Shown here piece by piece: positions 7,612-15,617 of a DNA stretch of 49,646 nucleotides; position 1 is the first letter of the stretch; each line of letters begins with the position of its first letter. Origin of the DNA: Lachnospiraceae bacterium (lineage in GTDB: Bacteria > Bacillota > Clostridia > Lachnospirales > Lachnospiraceae); contig JAFYDI010000021.1 of NCBI GenBank assembly GCA_017544835.1, positions 1 to 49,646 of the forward strand. The letters run 5' to 3'. A program made the position numbers and the translations under genes. The notes beneath the pieces are model-generated. The model did not search any database. It was given only the letters and a program-made list of their open reading frames with translations, and was not told the DNA's origin.

Positions 7612-8871
7612 TTATCTGTTGGCGAGCTCCTTCATAATCTCGTCCCAGGTAACGCCTTTCTCGGCCATGAGAACCATTACGTGGTAGAGAAAATCGGAGA
7701 TCTCATATTTAATCTCATTGGGATTGGGATTCTTGGCGGCAATGACAATTTCAGTTGCCTCTTCACCGACCTTTTTAAGAATCTTGTCGATTCCTTTGTC
7801 AAATAAATAGTTGGTGTAAGAACCTTCCTTGGGATTAACCTTCCTGTCCATTATAACATCATATACGTCAGTCAGTACAGACAAAGGACTTTTTTCTTCA
7901 AAATCATATGTAAGGATATCGTTAAAAAAGCATGAATATGCGCCTGTATGGCACGCCGCGCCTATCTGCTCGACCTTGGCAAGAAGTGTGTCTGCATCGC
8001 AGTCGTAGCTTAAGGATTTGACATATTGGAAGTGACCGCTGGTCTCGCCCTTAAGCCAAAGGCTCTGACGACTTCTGGAAAAATAAGTCATGGTGCCACT
8101 CTTAAGTGTCTTCTCATAAGCCTCTTCATTCATGTATGCAAGCATTAAAACTTCATTCGTCTTATAATCCTGAACGATAACGGGAATCAAACCGTCACTG
8201 TTAAGCTTAAATGCAGAAAATGGAGTAAAAGTCTCACCGACAAGTTCCTTAATATTCGTGAACTCTTCGGTATTATTGTTGACTACGGCACCGGTAATGC
8301 CTTCCACATCCTCAAATTTCATGTATTCGATAAGCTTATCGAGTAAAATGTTCGGAAGATTAATAATAAACTTAATACCCTTAAGAGCCTCGGAATCCTC
8401 CAAACGATATGCGTCTCTGTCAAGGCATAAAACAGAACCGATATAAGCCTTTATGATATCAAGATTGGCATCAAGTTCATTGGTTGTCTTAACACAGGCA
8501 ATAATCTTATCCTTGCCGAATTTATCCGACACTTCCTTGGTGATGTCAATATTTCCCTGCTTGGAATAATTTAAGCAGGCACGCTTACAGCCGGCGTATA
8601 AAAGCTTTTTGATATCTTCCATTCGCTTTACGTTGCCTGCACCGATAACGGGAACCGTCGATTTTTCACATATCTCTTTTATTACATCAATTGCGGCTTC
8701 GTGACCGGTATCTTCGATGGAAAGATCGTATATTATGATTTCATCGGCTTTTCTCTCACAAAACTTCGAAACGAGACGAAGCGGGTCCGTCTCGATAACC
8801 GTGTTATCGTCAAAACCCGCAACAGCCATTTTATTCTTAAGATAAATACAGGGAATCAGTTTCTTTTTCAT
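7612..8871 (-). CDS. hisIE: HisF-like domain fused to PRA-CH and PRA-PH (HisIE)
   Basis: A 419-residue three-part protein of histidine biosynthesis. Residues 1 to about 210 resemble a HisF/HisA TIM barrel ([17 protein letters not shown], then [23 protein letters not shown]). Residues about 222-316 are HisI, phosphoribosyl-AMP cyclohydrolase, with the metal site D290-C-D-x-D294 and Cys307 and Cys314. Residues about 331-417 are HisE, phosphoribosyl-ATP pyrophosphatase ([29 protein letters not shown]). In the barrel both catalytic aspartates of HisF are missing: the first aligns with Tyr10 and the second with Lys128, so this part is probably not a cyclase and may be structural or regulatory. Steps 2 and 3 of the pathway are well supported. 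Last his gene of the operon, 3 bases after hisB. Confidence 0.93.
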   Translation of the reverse strand: MKKKLIPCIYLKNKMAVAGFDDNTVIETDPLRLVSKFCERKADEIIIYDLSIEDTGHEAAIDVIKEICEKSTVPVIGAGNVKRMEDIKKLLYAGCKRACLNYSKQGNIDITKEVSDKFGKDKIIACVKTTNELDANLDIIKAYIGSVLCLDRDAYRLEDSEALKGIKFIINLPNILLDKLIEYMKFEDVEGITGAVVNNNTEEFTNIKELVGETFTPFSAFKLNSDGLIPVIVQDYKTNEVLMLAYMNEEAYEKTLKSGTMTYFSRSRQSLWLKGETSGHFQYVKSLSYDCDADTLLAKVEQIGAACHTGAYSCFFNDILTYDFEEKSPLSVLTDVYDVIMDRKVNPKEGSYTNYLFDKGIDKILKKVGEEATEIVIAAKNPNPNEIKYEISDFLYHVMVLMAEKGVTWDEIMKELANR

Positions 8872-8874
8872 TTA

Positions 8875-9462
8875 TTAAAGTGTTCCTTTCGTGGAAAGTA
8901 CGCCCTTGCTGCGAGGCTCGGCGGAGGTTGCTTCATCAAGAGCCTTGGCAAATGCCTTAAACATGGCTTCAATCTTGTGGTGATCGTTTACTCCGTTAAG
9001 AACTTTGATGTGTAAGTTCATGCCGGCGCTGTAAGAGATTGCATAGAAGAACTCTCTTACTGTCTGAGTCTCAAGATAGCCTACTCTTTCGGTTGCAAAC
9101 TCGCAATCAAACTCAAAATAAGGTCTTCCGCACAAGTCTATGGCACAAAGAACGAGTACATCATCCATAGGCAAAATAAAGCTTCCGTAACGCTTGATGC
9201 CCGCCTTATCCCCGATAGTTTCCTTAATGGCTATACCAAGTACGATTCCGAGGTCTTCAACAGTGTGGTGACAATCTACATTTAAATCGCCTTTAGCCTT
9301 AACTTTAAGGTCGAAAAAGCCGTGCTTGGCAAAGCCTTCAAGCATGTGATCCATAAAACCTACGCCTGTATCGACAGAAGCTGCTCCTGTGCCGTCAAGG
9401 TCAAGCTGAAGCGATATATTTGTTTCTTTGGTTTCTCTTTCAACGAGTTTGCAACGAGACAT
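8875..9462 (-). CDS. hisB: Imidazoleglycerol-phosphate dehydratase
   Basis: HisB, 195 residues, removes water from imidazole-glycerol phosphate to give imidazole-acetol phosphate; Mn-dependent. The metal-binding signatures are present: DHMLEGFAKHG and DCHHTVEDLGI near the N-terminus, and GVNDHHKIEAMFKAFAKAL near the C-terminus. The start chosen is the ATG (MSRCKLVER) five bases after GGAGG; an ATG 12 bases further upstream overlaps that ribosome-binding site and is less likely. It is monofunctional, with no phosphatase domain. Lies between hisD (82-base gap with a hairpin) and hisIE. Confidence 0.97.
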   Translation of the reverse strand: MSRCKLVERETKETNISLQLDLDGTGAASVDTGVGFMDHMLEGFAKHGFFDLKVKAKGDLNVDCHHTVEDLGIVLGIAIKETIGDKAGIKRYGSFILPMDDVLVLCAIDLCGRPYFEFDCEFATERVGYLETQTVREFFYAISYSAGMNLHIKVLNGVNDHHKIEAMFKAFAKALDEATSAEPRSKGVLSTKGTL

Positions 9463-9487
9463 AAAGACCTCCATTAGGTGTTATTCT

Positions 9488-9515
9488 ATAATAAACCGCC
9501 AAAGCGCTTTATTAT
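9488..9515 (-). repeat. Inverted repeat in the hisD-hisB gap with an AAAGCGCTTT palindrome
   Basis: ATAATAAA (9488-9495) pairs with TTTATTAT (9508-9515), and the loop side holds a 10-bp palindrome AAAGCGCTTT (9501-9510). The AAAGCG core matches the motif repeated at the his promoter (12641-12668). It may be an mRNA hairpin or an accessory operator; no T-run follows, so a terminator is unlikely. Confidence 0.4.
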
Positions 9516-9543
9516 CGGTCGCCTTCGAATGAGTCTCATAGAC

Positions 9544-10839
9544 TTATTTTGACTCAAATCTTACGCGAATTGAATTGGCGTGAGCGCTAAGACCTTCTTT
9601 GGTCGCGAAAAGTTCGATATCTTCGTGTACTTTTCTAAGCCCCTCTTCAGAATAACATATTATGCTGGATTTTTTAATAAAATCGTCAACGGACAAAGGT
9701 GAAAAGAACCTGCTGGTGCCGTTTGTGGGCAATATGTGGTTAGGGCCCGCAAAGTAATCGCCGAGAGGCTCTGACGAGTACTCGCCTAAGAACATTGCAC
9801 CTGCATTCTTAACCTTGGTCATTGTATCAAAAGGATTCTTTGTAAGAATCTCTAAGTGTTCTCCTGCAATATCATTAACTGCATCGATTGCTTCATCCAT
9901 AGTGTCCGCTACCAGGATATAACCGAAATTATCGAGGGATTTCTTGATAATTTCTGCTCTTTCAAGCACTTTAAGGAAGCCATCGACTTCATCGGAAACT
10001 TTCTCTGCCAGTTCATCGCTTGTGGTAACAAGAATAGCCGACGCAAGTTCGTCATGCTCTGCCTGCGAAAGGAGGTCTGCCGCAACATATCTTGGATTGG
10101 GAGTATCGTCTGCAAGTACTACGATTTCGGAAGGTCCTGCAATTGAGTCGATGCCAACGTTACCGTATACGGCTTTCTTGGCAAGGGCTACGAAAATGTT
10201 GCCGGGACCGGTAATCTTATCAACCTTGGGAACCGATTCCGTGCCAAAAGCAAGAGCCGCAACAGCCTGAGCTCCGCCAACCTTGTAAATCTCGTCTACG
10301 CCTGCAATATCGGCCGCAACAAGAGTGCCGGGATTAATCTTACCGTCTTTGCCGGGAGGGGTAACCATTACAATCTTCTCTACACCTGCAACCTTGGCGG
10401 GTACGATGTTCATAAGAACACTCGAAGGATAAGCAGCCTTGCCGCCGGGCACATATGTACCTGCGGATGCGATGGGTGTAATGCGCTGACCGAGAATGGA
10501 ACCGTCGGGTTTGGTGGTAATAAAGGTCTGGCGCACCTGTTTCTTGTGGAAGTCTTCGATATTGGCTTTAGCTTTCCTGATAACTTCTATATAGTCTTTA
10601 TCAAGTAACTTATATGCTTCTGCTATTTCCTTGGCAGAAACTTTGATATTGTCTTTGGTAAGTTCAAACTTATCAAACTTTAAAGTATATTCAAATAATG
10701 CTTTGTCGCCGCCTGCCTTAATATTTTCAATAATGTCGGCTACAGTTTTCTCATATTCGGGATAACTTGTGGTACTTCTTTTTAAAAGTTTGTTTAAAAG
10801 ATCTTTCTTGTTATCCTCGGTAAGTTTAACGATTCTCAT
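9544..10839 (-). CDS. hisD: Histidinol dehydrogenase
   Basis: HisD, 431 residues, oxidises L-histidinol to L-histidine in two NAD-dependent steps with a zinc ion. Family landmarks are SAGTYVPGGKAAYPSSVLMN, KVGGAQAVAALAFGTESVPKVDKI, GPSEIVVLADD, LLSQAEHDELASAILVT and DYFAGPNHILPTNGTSRF; the last supplies zinc and catalytic residues. Length is standard. The start ATG overlaps the hisG stop by four bases (ATGA), so the two are translationally coupled. It is the third gene of the his operon. Confidence 0.98.
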   Translation of the reverse strand: MRIVKLTEDNKKDLLNKLLKRSTTSYPEYEKTVADIIENIKAGGDKALFEYTLKFDKFELTKDNIKVSAKEIAEAYKLLDKDYIEVIRKAKANIEDFHKKQVRQTFITTKPDGSILGQRITPIASAGTYVPGGKAAYPSSVLMNIVPAKVAGVEKIVMVTPPGKDGKINPGTLVAADIAGVDEIYKVGGAQAVAALAFGTESVPKVDKITGPGNIFVALAKKAVYGNVGIDSIAGPSEIVVLADDTPNPRYVAADLLSQAEHDELASAILVTTSDELAEKVSDEVDGFLKVLERAEIIKKSLDNFGYILVADTMDEAIDAVNDIAGEHLEILTKNPFDTMTKVKNAGAMFLGEYSSEPLGDYFAGPNHILPTNGTSRFFSPLSVDDFIKKSSIICYSEEGLRKVHEDIELFATKEGLSAHANSIRVRFESK

Positions 10840-11498
10840 GAATTTTTCTCCGTATTAAGTACTGCTTTAAGCTTTGAAATGATGTCGTTAATACGCTTGG
10901 CTTCCATCTGCATGCTGACCTGATTGACAATCATTCGTGCCGAAAGAGGGCAAATCTCTTCCAAAACTTCAAGGCCGTTTTCTCTGAGGGTAGAACCTGT
11001 CTCAACGATATCCACAATTACATCCGAAAGACCTACGATAGGTCCAAGCTCTACGCTTCCGTTTAACTTGATAATATCTACGGTCTGATGCTTTTTGTTG
11101 TAAAAATAATCCTTGGCAATAACCGGATATTTGCTGGCTACACGTATCATTTCATGATGCTGTAAGAGCTCTCTTGCCTCGGCGGGACCGCATACGCACA
11201 TACGACACTTGCCAAATCCGAGGTCTAAAACTTCGTAAGCACGACGCTGCTCTTCAAGAAGCGTGTCCTTGCCGACTACACCAATATCAGCCGCACCGTA
11301 TTCAACGTATGTCGGAACATCGGGACCTTTGGCCAGGAAGAACTTAAGCTTTAAATCATCGTTTACAAAAATAAGCTTTCTGGTGCCCTTGTCCTTCATT
11401 TCGGTACAGGTAATACCGATTTTTTCCATAAGTTCAAGGGTTTTCTCCGCAAGACGACCCTTGCCGAGGGCAAAGGTTAAATACTTTTCATCACTCAT
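10836..11498 (-). CDS. hisG: ATP phosphoribosyltransferase, short HisG form
   Basis: HisG, 220 residues, catalyses the first step of histidine biosynthesis, joining ATP and PRPP. It opens YLTFALGKGRLAEKTLELM and carries the PRPP-binding segment DVIVDIVETGSTLRENGLEV. The C-terminal ACT-like regulatory domain of long HisG is absent, so it belongs to the short form, which needs HisZ for activity and feedback control; hisZ lies immediately upstream. The ribosome-binding site GGAGG lies inside the last codons of hisZ. Confidence 0.97.
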   Translation of the reverse strand: MSDEKYLTFALGKGRLAEKTLELMEKIGITCTEMKDKGTRKLIFVNDDLKLKFFLAKGPDVPTYVEYGAADIGVVGKDTLLEEQRRAYEVLDLGFGKCRMCVCGPAEARELLQHHEMIRVASKYPVIAKDYFYNKKHQTVDIIKLNGSVELGPIVGLSDVIVDIVETGSTLRENGLEVLEEICPLSARMIVNQVSMQMEAKRINDIISKLKAVLNTEKNS

Positions 11499-11500
11499 AA

Positions 11501-12613
11501 TTATACCTCCGCCACAAGGCTTACTGCCTTGCCTTCTTTACGCAGTTTACATACATATTCAAGCTTTTCCCGCACATTTGAAGCATTATAAGTAACCACT
11601 TCGGGCTTACCTTTAACGGGGACCGTAATATGTCCGCTTCTTAAAGCAAGCATCAAATCATCCACAACAATTACGAAGCCTACAGCAGGCTTGGAGTTGC
11701 CGAAGGCTTCAAGCAAGTGGTCGTAACGGCCGCCTTTGACAAGCACATCGCCGAGGCCATATGCGTAAGCCTTAAAGATAATGCCTGTGTAGTAGTTGTA
11801 CTTAGATAACATTCCAAGGTCAAAAGAAACATATTTCTCATTGCCGAAAAGCTTTAATAATTCATATACTTCTTCAAGACGCTCCAAAGCTTTCTTGGAA
11901 CGGTCGTTATTGACGCGGGCTTTTAAATTACAGATAACCGATGCATCGCCCATATACTCGCCGGTCATCATAAGAAGTTCCTTGGACACGGAATCATTTA
12001 TAAGAGAGTCGATTAATTCCTCGGCAAGAACGTAGTTCTTGGAAGAAATATACTCTCTTAATAAGAGCTCATTATCTTCTGAGATGCCTGCATTGTCGCA
12101 CAAACCCTTGAAGTATTCCATCTGGCCGATGGCTATCTGGAAATCCTTAAGACCGGTAGCTTTAAGCGCTTCGATACAAAGATTAATGGTCTCTGCATCT
12201 GCCATGGCGCTGTCGTCATTCATAAACTCTACGCCGATTTCGGTAACTTCCTTAAGCTTACCCTGAAGACTTGAGTTATTGACAAATGTATTGCCAAGAT
12301 AAGTAAGCTTTATGGGTGCGGTTTCCTCGCTGAAATACTTCGATGCGCATCTTGCCACCGAAGGGGTAAAGTCCGGACGAAGCACTAATGTTTCGCCTTC
12401 TTTGTCAAAGAATTTATAAAGGTCTTTGGAAGGTGTGGTACCGATTTCTTTGGAAAAAACATCAAAGTATTCAAACGTAGGGGTCTGAATATCTTCGTAA
12501 CCGTACGTATAAATGACTTTCCTGATGGTATCTTCAAGATAAAGTTTACGCTGCTCTTCTTCTCCGTAGATGTCTCTTACACCGTCGGGAGTGTGAACCA
12601 ATTCTTTAATCAT
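11501..12613 (-). CDS. hisZ: ATP phosphoribosyltransferase regulatory subunit HisZ
   Basis: HisZ, 370 residues, a histidyl-tRNA-synthetase paralogue that lacks tRNA charging and forms the allosteric partner of short HisG. It has the class II synthetase-like motifs HTPDGVRDIYGEEEQRK, TPTFEYFDVFSKE and LVLRPDFTPSVARCASKYF, and ends GLGDVLVKGGRYDHLLEAFG and PAVGFVIVVDDLM. The start taken is the ATG at 12613 (MIKELVHTPDG) six bases after a GAGG site; an upstream TTG at 12625 overlaps that site. Being first in the operon and next to hisG rules out a true HisRS as the better call. The operon is hisZ-hisG-hisD-hisB-hisIE; hisA, hisF, hisH and hisC are not in the window. Confidence 0.95.
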   Translation of the reverse strand: MIKELVHTPDGVRDIYGEEEQRKLYLEDTIRKVIYTYGYEDIQTPTFEYFDVFSKEIGTTPSKDLYKFFDKEGETLVLRPDFTPSVARCASKYFSEETAPIKLTYLGNTFVNNSSLQGKLKEVTEIGVEFMNDDSAMADAETINLCIEALKATGLKDFQIAIGQMEYFKGLCDNAGISEDNELLLREYISSKNYVLAEELIDSLINDSVSKELLMMTGEYMGDASVICNLKARVNNDRSKKALERLEEVYELLKLFGNEKYVSFDLGMLSKYNYYTGIIFKAYAYGLGDVLVKGGRYDHLLEAFGNSKPAVGFVIVVDDLMLALRSGHITVPVKGKPEVVTYNASNVREKLEYVCKLRKEGKAVSLVAEV

Positions 12614-12640
12614 TGTTAACCTCAATTATTTCAATTCTAT

Positions 12641-12682
12641 GCTTTAACGCTTTAAAACGCTTTAGCGTGGTAACGTGCTACC
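12641..12682 (-). promoter_or_regulatory. Putative operator array at the his operon start
   Basis: Just downstream of the his -10 box, on the minus strand, lie an imperfect 14-bp palindrome GGTAGCACGTTACC (12682-12669), a perfect dyad ACGCTAAAGCGT, and two more TAAAGC copies at 10- and 8-base spacing (12668-12641). The layout suggests a repressor site. Candidates from known Firmicutes biology are a TrpR-superfamily HisR/YerC regulator; I did not match its motif. I see no T-box specifier structure in this short leader. Confidence 0.55.
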
Positions 12683-12687
12683 CAATT

Positions 12688-12716
12688 ATCATAGTAGCAT
12701 ATTAAATATTTGTCAA
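12688..12716 (-). promoter_or_regulatory. Promoter of the his operon
   Basis: On the minus strand TTGACA (12716-12711), a 17-base spacer and TATGAT (12693-12688). The -35 box overlaps the TGA stop codon of recU (12715-12713), so the promoter uses the last bases of the upstream gene. Predicted start of transcription falls on the operator-like palindromes. Confidence 0.8.
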
Positions 12717-13261
12717 CAATTTTTAGAATTTTCCTCTTCTTCAAGTTCTTTAGCAATCATGTCAAGATATGGCACCAAAACACCCGACTGCTTCTCAAGA
12801 AAATGCGAAGGATTGAGTTCTTCGAAGCGAAAACTTTTACGCCCGCCTTCTCTTGCACGGGTCAAAAATACCATCATTTCTTCAATAGGCATGTAATAAA
12901 TTAAATCTTTGTGGGTGTAATAGATTAAGAAAAAAGCGATGCCCTTCTGCTGCTTGAATTTAAGCATAAAGTCCGCCTGGTGATCGTGGATGTTCTGGAG
13001 ACTGAAGGTATCCGTGGCGGATTCCTTGGCATCAAAGCATACCGGAATGCCTTGAACGGCGCCGATATAGTCGACGGTACTCTTTTTGTCAAAGTAAGCA
13101 AGAGTAATGTGCCGCGACTTCTGGTCGATGTCGATGGGCGTTATGGGGGTAGGAATCTTCTGAATTAAAGCAAGACCGCTCTCCTCGTATTTCTCGTTGG
13201 TGCGGTTAACCATTTCTTCAAACGCGGACCCTCTGAGTCCTCTGGATTTCCAGGTAGGCAT
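12713..13261 (-). CDS. recU: Holliday junction resolvase RecU
   Basis: RecU, 182 residues, cuts Holliday junctions with RuvAB in Firmicutes. The N-terminal GLRGSAFEEMVNRTNEKYEESG, the central STVDYIGAVQGIPVCFDAKES and NIHDHQADFMLKFKQQKGIAFFLI are typical. In Bacillus RecU the second catalytic acidic residue is Glu (FEAK); here it is Asp (FDAK), a conservative change. The start taken is ATG at 13261 eight bases after AAAGGA; a TTG 15 bases upstream overlaps that site. The C-terminus is a Glu-rich tail. Its stop codon overlaps the -35 box of the his promoter. ruvA and ruvB are also in this window (36669-38281), not adjacent. Confidence 0.93.
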   Translation of the reverse strand: MPTWKSRGLRGSAFEEMVNRTNEKYEESGLALIQKIPTPITPIDIDQKSRHITLAYFDKKSTVDYIGAVQGIPVCFDAKESATDTFSLQNIHDHQADFMLKFKQQKGIAFFLIYYTHKDLIYYMPIEEMMVFLTRAREGGRKSFRFEELNPSHFLEKQSGVLVPYLDMIAKELEEEENSKNC

Positions 13262-13272
13262 CGTTAATCCTT

Positions 13273-14250
13273 TCAAAAGAATTTGTCAAAAAAAGAATCA
13301 AAATCTGCGATAAATGTATTTAGTGATAAAGCCTCATAATCTTCTAACTTAGGGAATACCATCTTATATGCGTAAAGCACTTGATGATTAAGTCCCAATT
13401 CTGCCTTGTAAAAGGCATTTTGAGACTTATCACTATATTTAACGTCTCCCGCAATAGGATGGCTCAGAGAGGCTAAATGAGCCCTTATTTGATGGGATTT
13501 ACCGGTAATTAATTCAACTTCAAGCTCGGTAATATTGGTAATGGGATTGTAACGCTTGGGAACGAAATAAGTCTCTATTCTGTCGGCGTTATCACAAGGA
13601 TCTTTCGATATAAATACTTTATTGAGAGTCGCATCCTTTACAAGATAACCGTCATCTCTTAGCGGCTCTTTAAACTCGCCGAGAACTATTGTCCTGTAAT
13701 ACTTGTGAAGCGAACGGTCTTTAAGGCACGCGTTAAGCGTATTGGTGCCAAACAGCGTCTTTCCGAAAGTAAGAAGCCCTCCGGTATTTCGGTCAAGCCT
13801 GTTACATACAGAAGGCGTAAAGAAAGAAAGCTTGGAAGCATCGGTTTCGCCTTTATTAAGCATATATCCTATCAGCCATTCATTGGCGCTTAAATCAGAC
13901 GGAACGCTTTTCTGACTGAGCACTCCTATAGGCTTATTCAGAAAAAGAACATGCTCATCCTCATAAACGATATCGGGCTTACCGAATCGACTAAAAGCCT
14001 TTTCGTACTCGGTGGTATTACGTGTTGAAACTCCTTTAAACTTGGCAATGGTTTCATCGGACATAAAAACAAAGATAACGTCGCCTTCCTTAAGCTTATC
14101 GTTACCTTCTGTTTTCTTGCCGTTTAAAGTAATGTTTTTTTTGCGGAGCTGCTTGTATAAAAGACTTGAAGGAGCATCTTTAAGCAGTCTGTTAAGATAC
14201 TTAATCAAAGTCTGCCCGCTGTCTTCTTTGGAAATTTTAAATTCCTGCAT
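13273..14250 (-). CDS. RluA-family pseudouridine synthase
   Basis: A 325-residue RluA/RluC/RluD-type pseudouridine synthase. Residues 1 to about 75 form an S4-like RNA-binding domain (GQTLIKYLNRLLKDAP, KKNITLNGKKTEGNDKLKEGD). The catalytic domain has VLFLNKPIGVLSQ and NRLDRNTGGLLTFGK, with the invariant Asp in LDRNT, and ends with SHQIRAHLASLSHPIAGDVKY. Substrate is probably rRNA; the exact uridine cannot be told from sequence. It lies 11 bases from recU and 1 base from the upstream membrane protein gene, in one transcription unit. Confidence 0.93.
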   Translation of the reverse strand: MQEFKISKEDSGQTLIKYLNRLLKDAPSSLLYKQLRKKNITLNGKKTEGNDKLKEGDVIFVFMSDETIAKFKGVSTRNTTEYEKAFSRFGKPDIVYEDEHVLFLNKPIGVLSQKSVPSDLSANEWLIGYMLNKGETDASKLSFFTPSVCNRLDRNTGGLLTFGKTLFGTNTLNACLKDRSLHKYYRTIVLGEFKEPLRDDGYLVKDATLNKVFISKDPCDNADRIETYFVPKRYNPITNITELEVELITGKSHQIRAHLASLSHPIAGDVKYSDKSQNAFYKAELGLNHQVLYAYKMVFPKLEDYEALSLNTFIADFDSFFDKFF

Positions 14251-14251
14251 A

Positions 14252-14809
14252 TTATAGGGAAACTCCCAAAATGTTATCCTTTATAAAAGATGTGTCACTC
14301 TCGTCTTCAAGAGCCTGTAATTCGGATAATCTGTCAATGAACTTATTAACATCCGTAAATATCTTAACCGTCGGGTCTTTAACGCCTGCGTTTTCAAGTA
14401 CCGTCTTAAGATGAGCTTCGGCTTCGGCAACGTCAATATTCGCATCTTCGCTTAAGGCAATAAGGCTTTTACGCTTATAAGTAAGGGCGCTTGCCTGATA
14501 ATTCTTCTTAAAGGCGGTAAAATACAAATCGTAAAAGTCCGGTGTCACTCCTTTTGCGGAAAGTTCATTGTAAAGAGCTTCGGAGCATCCCTTGGCGCGT
14601 ATAAACATAATAGCGTTAACACAGAACTTAGCCATCGGAAGGCAGCCTAAAACCGCAAAAAGTGTAAGTAAGTTCCTATTGTTACCTGTTGAATAAATGC
14701 CGAGATTATAAAGTCCGAAAGATAATGCAAGCATTATTACAGTCTTAACAATCTCTACCTTTCTCTGAAATGCAATATATCCGTAGGTGCCTTTGCGTTT
14801 GTTCTTCAT
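14252..14809 (-). CDS. Small membrane protein of unknown function
   Basis: A 185-residue protein I do not recognise. A basic N-terminus (MKNKRKGTYGYIAFQRKVE) is followed by two hydrophobic segments at about residues 22-40 (VIMLALSFGLYNLGIY) and 47-68 (LLTLFAVLGCLPMAKFCVN), then a soluble, mostly helical and acidic C-terminal region of about 115 residues. It is packed between the SDR and the RluA-type gene with 1-base gaps, so it is surely translated as part of the operon. A role cannot be assigned. Confidence 0.75.
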   Translation of the reverse strand: MKNKRKGTYGYIAFQRKVEIVKTVIMLALSFGLYNLGIYSTGNNRNLLTLFAVLGCLPMAKFCVNAIMFIRAKGCSEALYNELSAKGVTPDFYDLYFTAFKKNYQASALTYKRKSLIALSEDANIDVAEAEAHLKTVLENAGVKDPTVKIFTDVNKFIDRLSELQALEDESDTSFIKDNILGVSL

Positions 14810-14810
14810 T

Positions 14811-15590
14811 TCAAATAATCTTTCTGCTTTGTAGTAATGTCATAACTTTGAGAACGAGCTCATGAGGAAATACTTTCATAAGAAGTCTGAATCCGTTCAT
14901 TGCAAGAGAGTAAACAGATACCGATTTGCGATGGTAAGCATCTGCCAATGCTTTATGAACTACTTTGTCAGCCTTAGACATGAAGTATTTCTTGAAATTA
15001 AAGTTGGCGTTATGCTTCTCCGCTATGTCGAAGAACTCTGTATTGACAGGTCCCGGGCACACAGCCGTAACAGAAATGCCATGAGGACGAAGCTCTTCGT
15101 TAAGTGAACGTGAAAAGCTTAATACATAAGCCTTTGTAGCCGCATATACGCTGAAATCGGGCTGAGGAACAAATGCTGCGGCAGAGGCAAACTGAACGAT
15201 TCTCGAGCCTCTTTGCATGTATTTAAGCACCATATGAGTTACACGGGTTAAAGATTCACAGCTAAGACGAATCATACCTGTCTGCTCTGAACATTTAGAT
15301 GATTTAAACGGTCCCATCATACCGTAACCCGAAGCGTTAACAAGAATCTTAACATCGGGATTCATAAGATTAAGTGATAAATCCAGTTCTTGCAAATCAT
15401 GCTCATCGGTCAAATCAAGCGCAAGAATACGAACCTTGTGAGTAAGCTCATTGGCAAGCTTCTTAAGCCTGTCTTCTCTTCTGGCCACAAGCCAGATCTC
15501 GGATAAACCGTCTGTATAAATCTTATCGATTTGCTTGGCCGCTTCGCGACCCATTCCGCTTGATGCTCCTGTAATAATAGCTACGTTCAT
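14811..15590 (-). CDS. Short-chain dehydrogenase/reductase
   Basis: A 259-residue classical SDR. The NAD(P) site TGASSGMGRE is at the N-terminus, NASGYGM follows, and the catalytic Ser and YxxxK are in FASAAAFVPQ and VYAATKAYVLSF. SVTAVCPGPVNTEFF is the usual post-catalytic segment. An Arg-Arg after the second strand (WLVARREDRLKKL) favours NADP. The closest described group is the DltE/YdfG-like or ketoacyl-reductase-like SDRs. Substrate unknown. It lies between the HAD gene and the small membrane protein gene in one unit. Confidence 0.92.
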   Translation of the reverse strand: MNVAIITGASSGMGREAAKQIDKIYTDGLSEIWLVARREDRLKKLANELTHKVRILALDLTDEHDLQELDLSLNLMNPDVKILVNASGYGMMGPFKSSKCSEQTGMIRLSCESLTRVTHMVLKYMQRGSRIVQFASAAAFVPQPDFSVYAATKAYVLSFSRSLNEELRPHGISVTAVCPGPVNTEFFDIAEKHNANFNFKKYFMSKADKVVHKALADAYHRKSVSVYSLAMNGFRLLMKVFPHELVLKVMTLLQSRKII

Positions 15591-15617
15591 ACTTATTCCT
15601 CCCCTGTGAGTTAGTGA

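Noticed and set aside
12614-12712. T-box leader for hisZ
   Set aside because: The leader from the predicted start to the ATG is only about 70 bases, with no antiterminator or terminator helix of T-box type.
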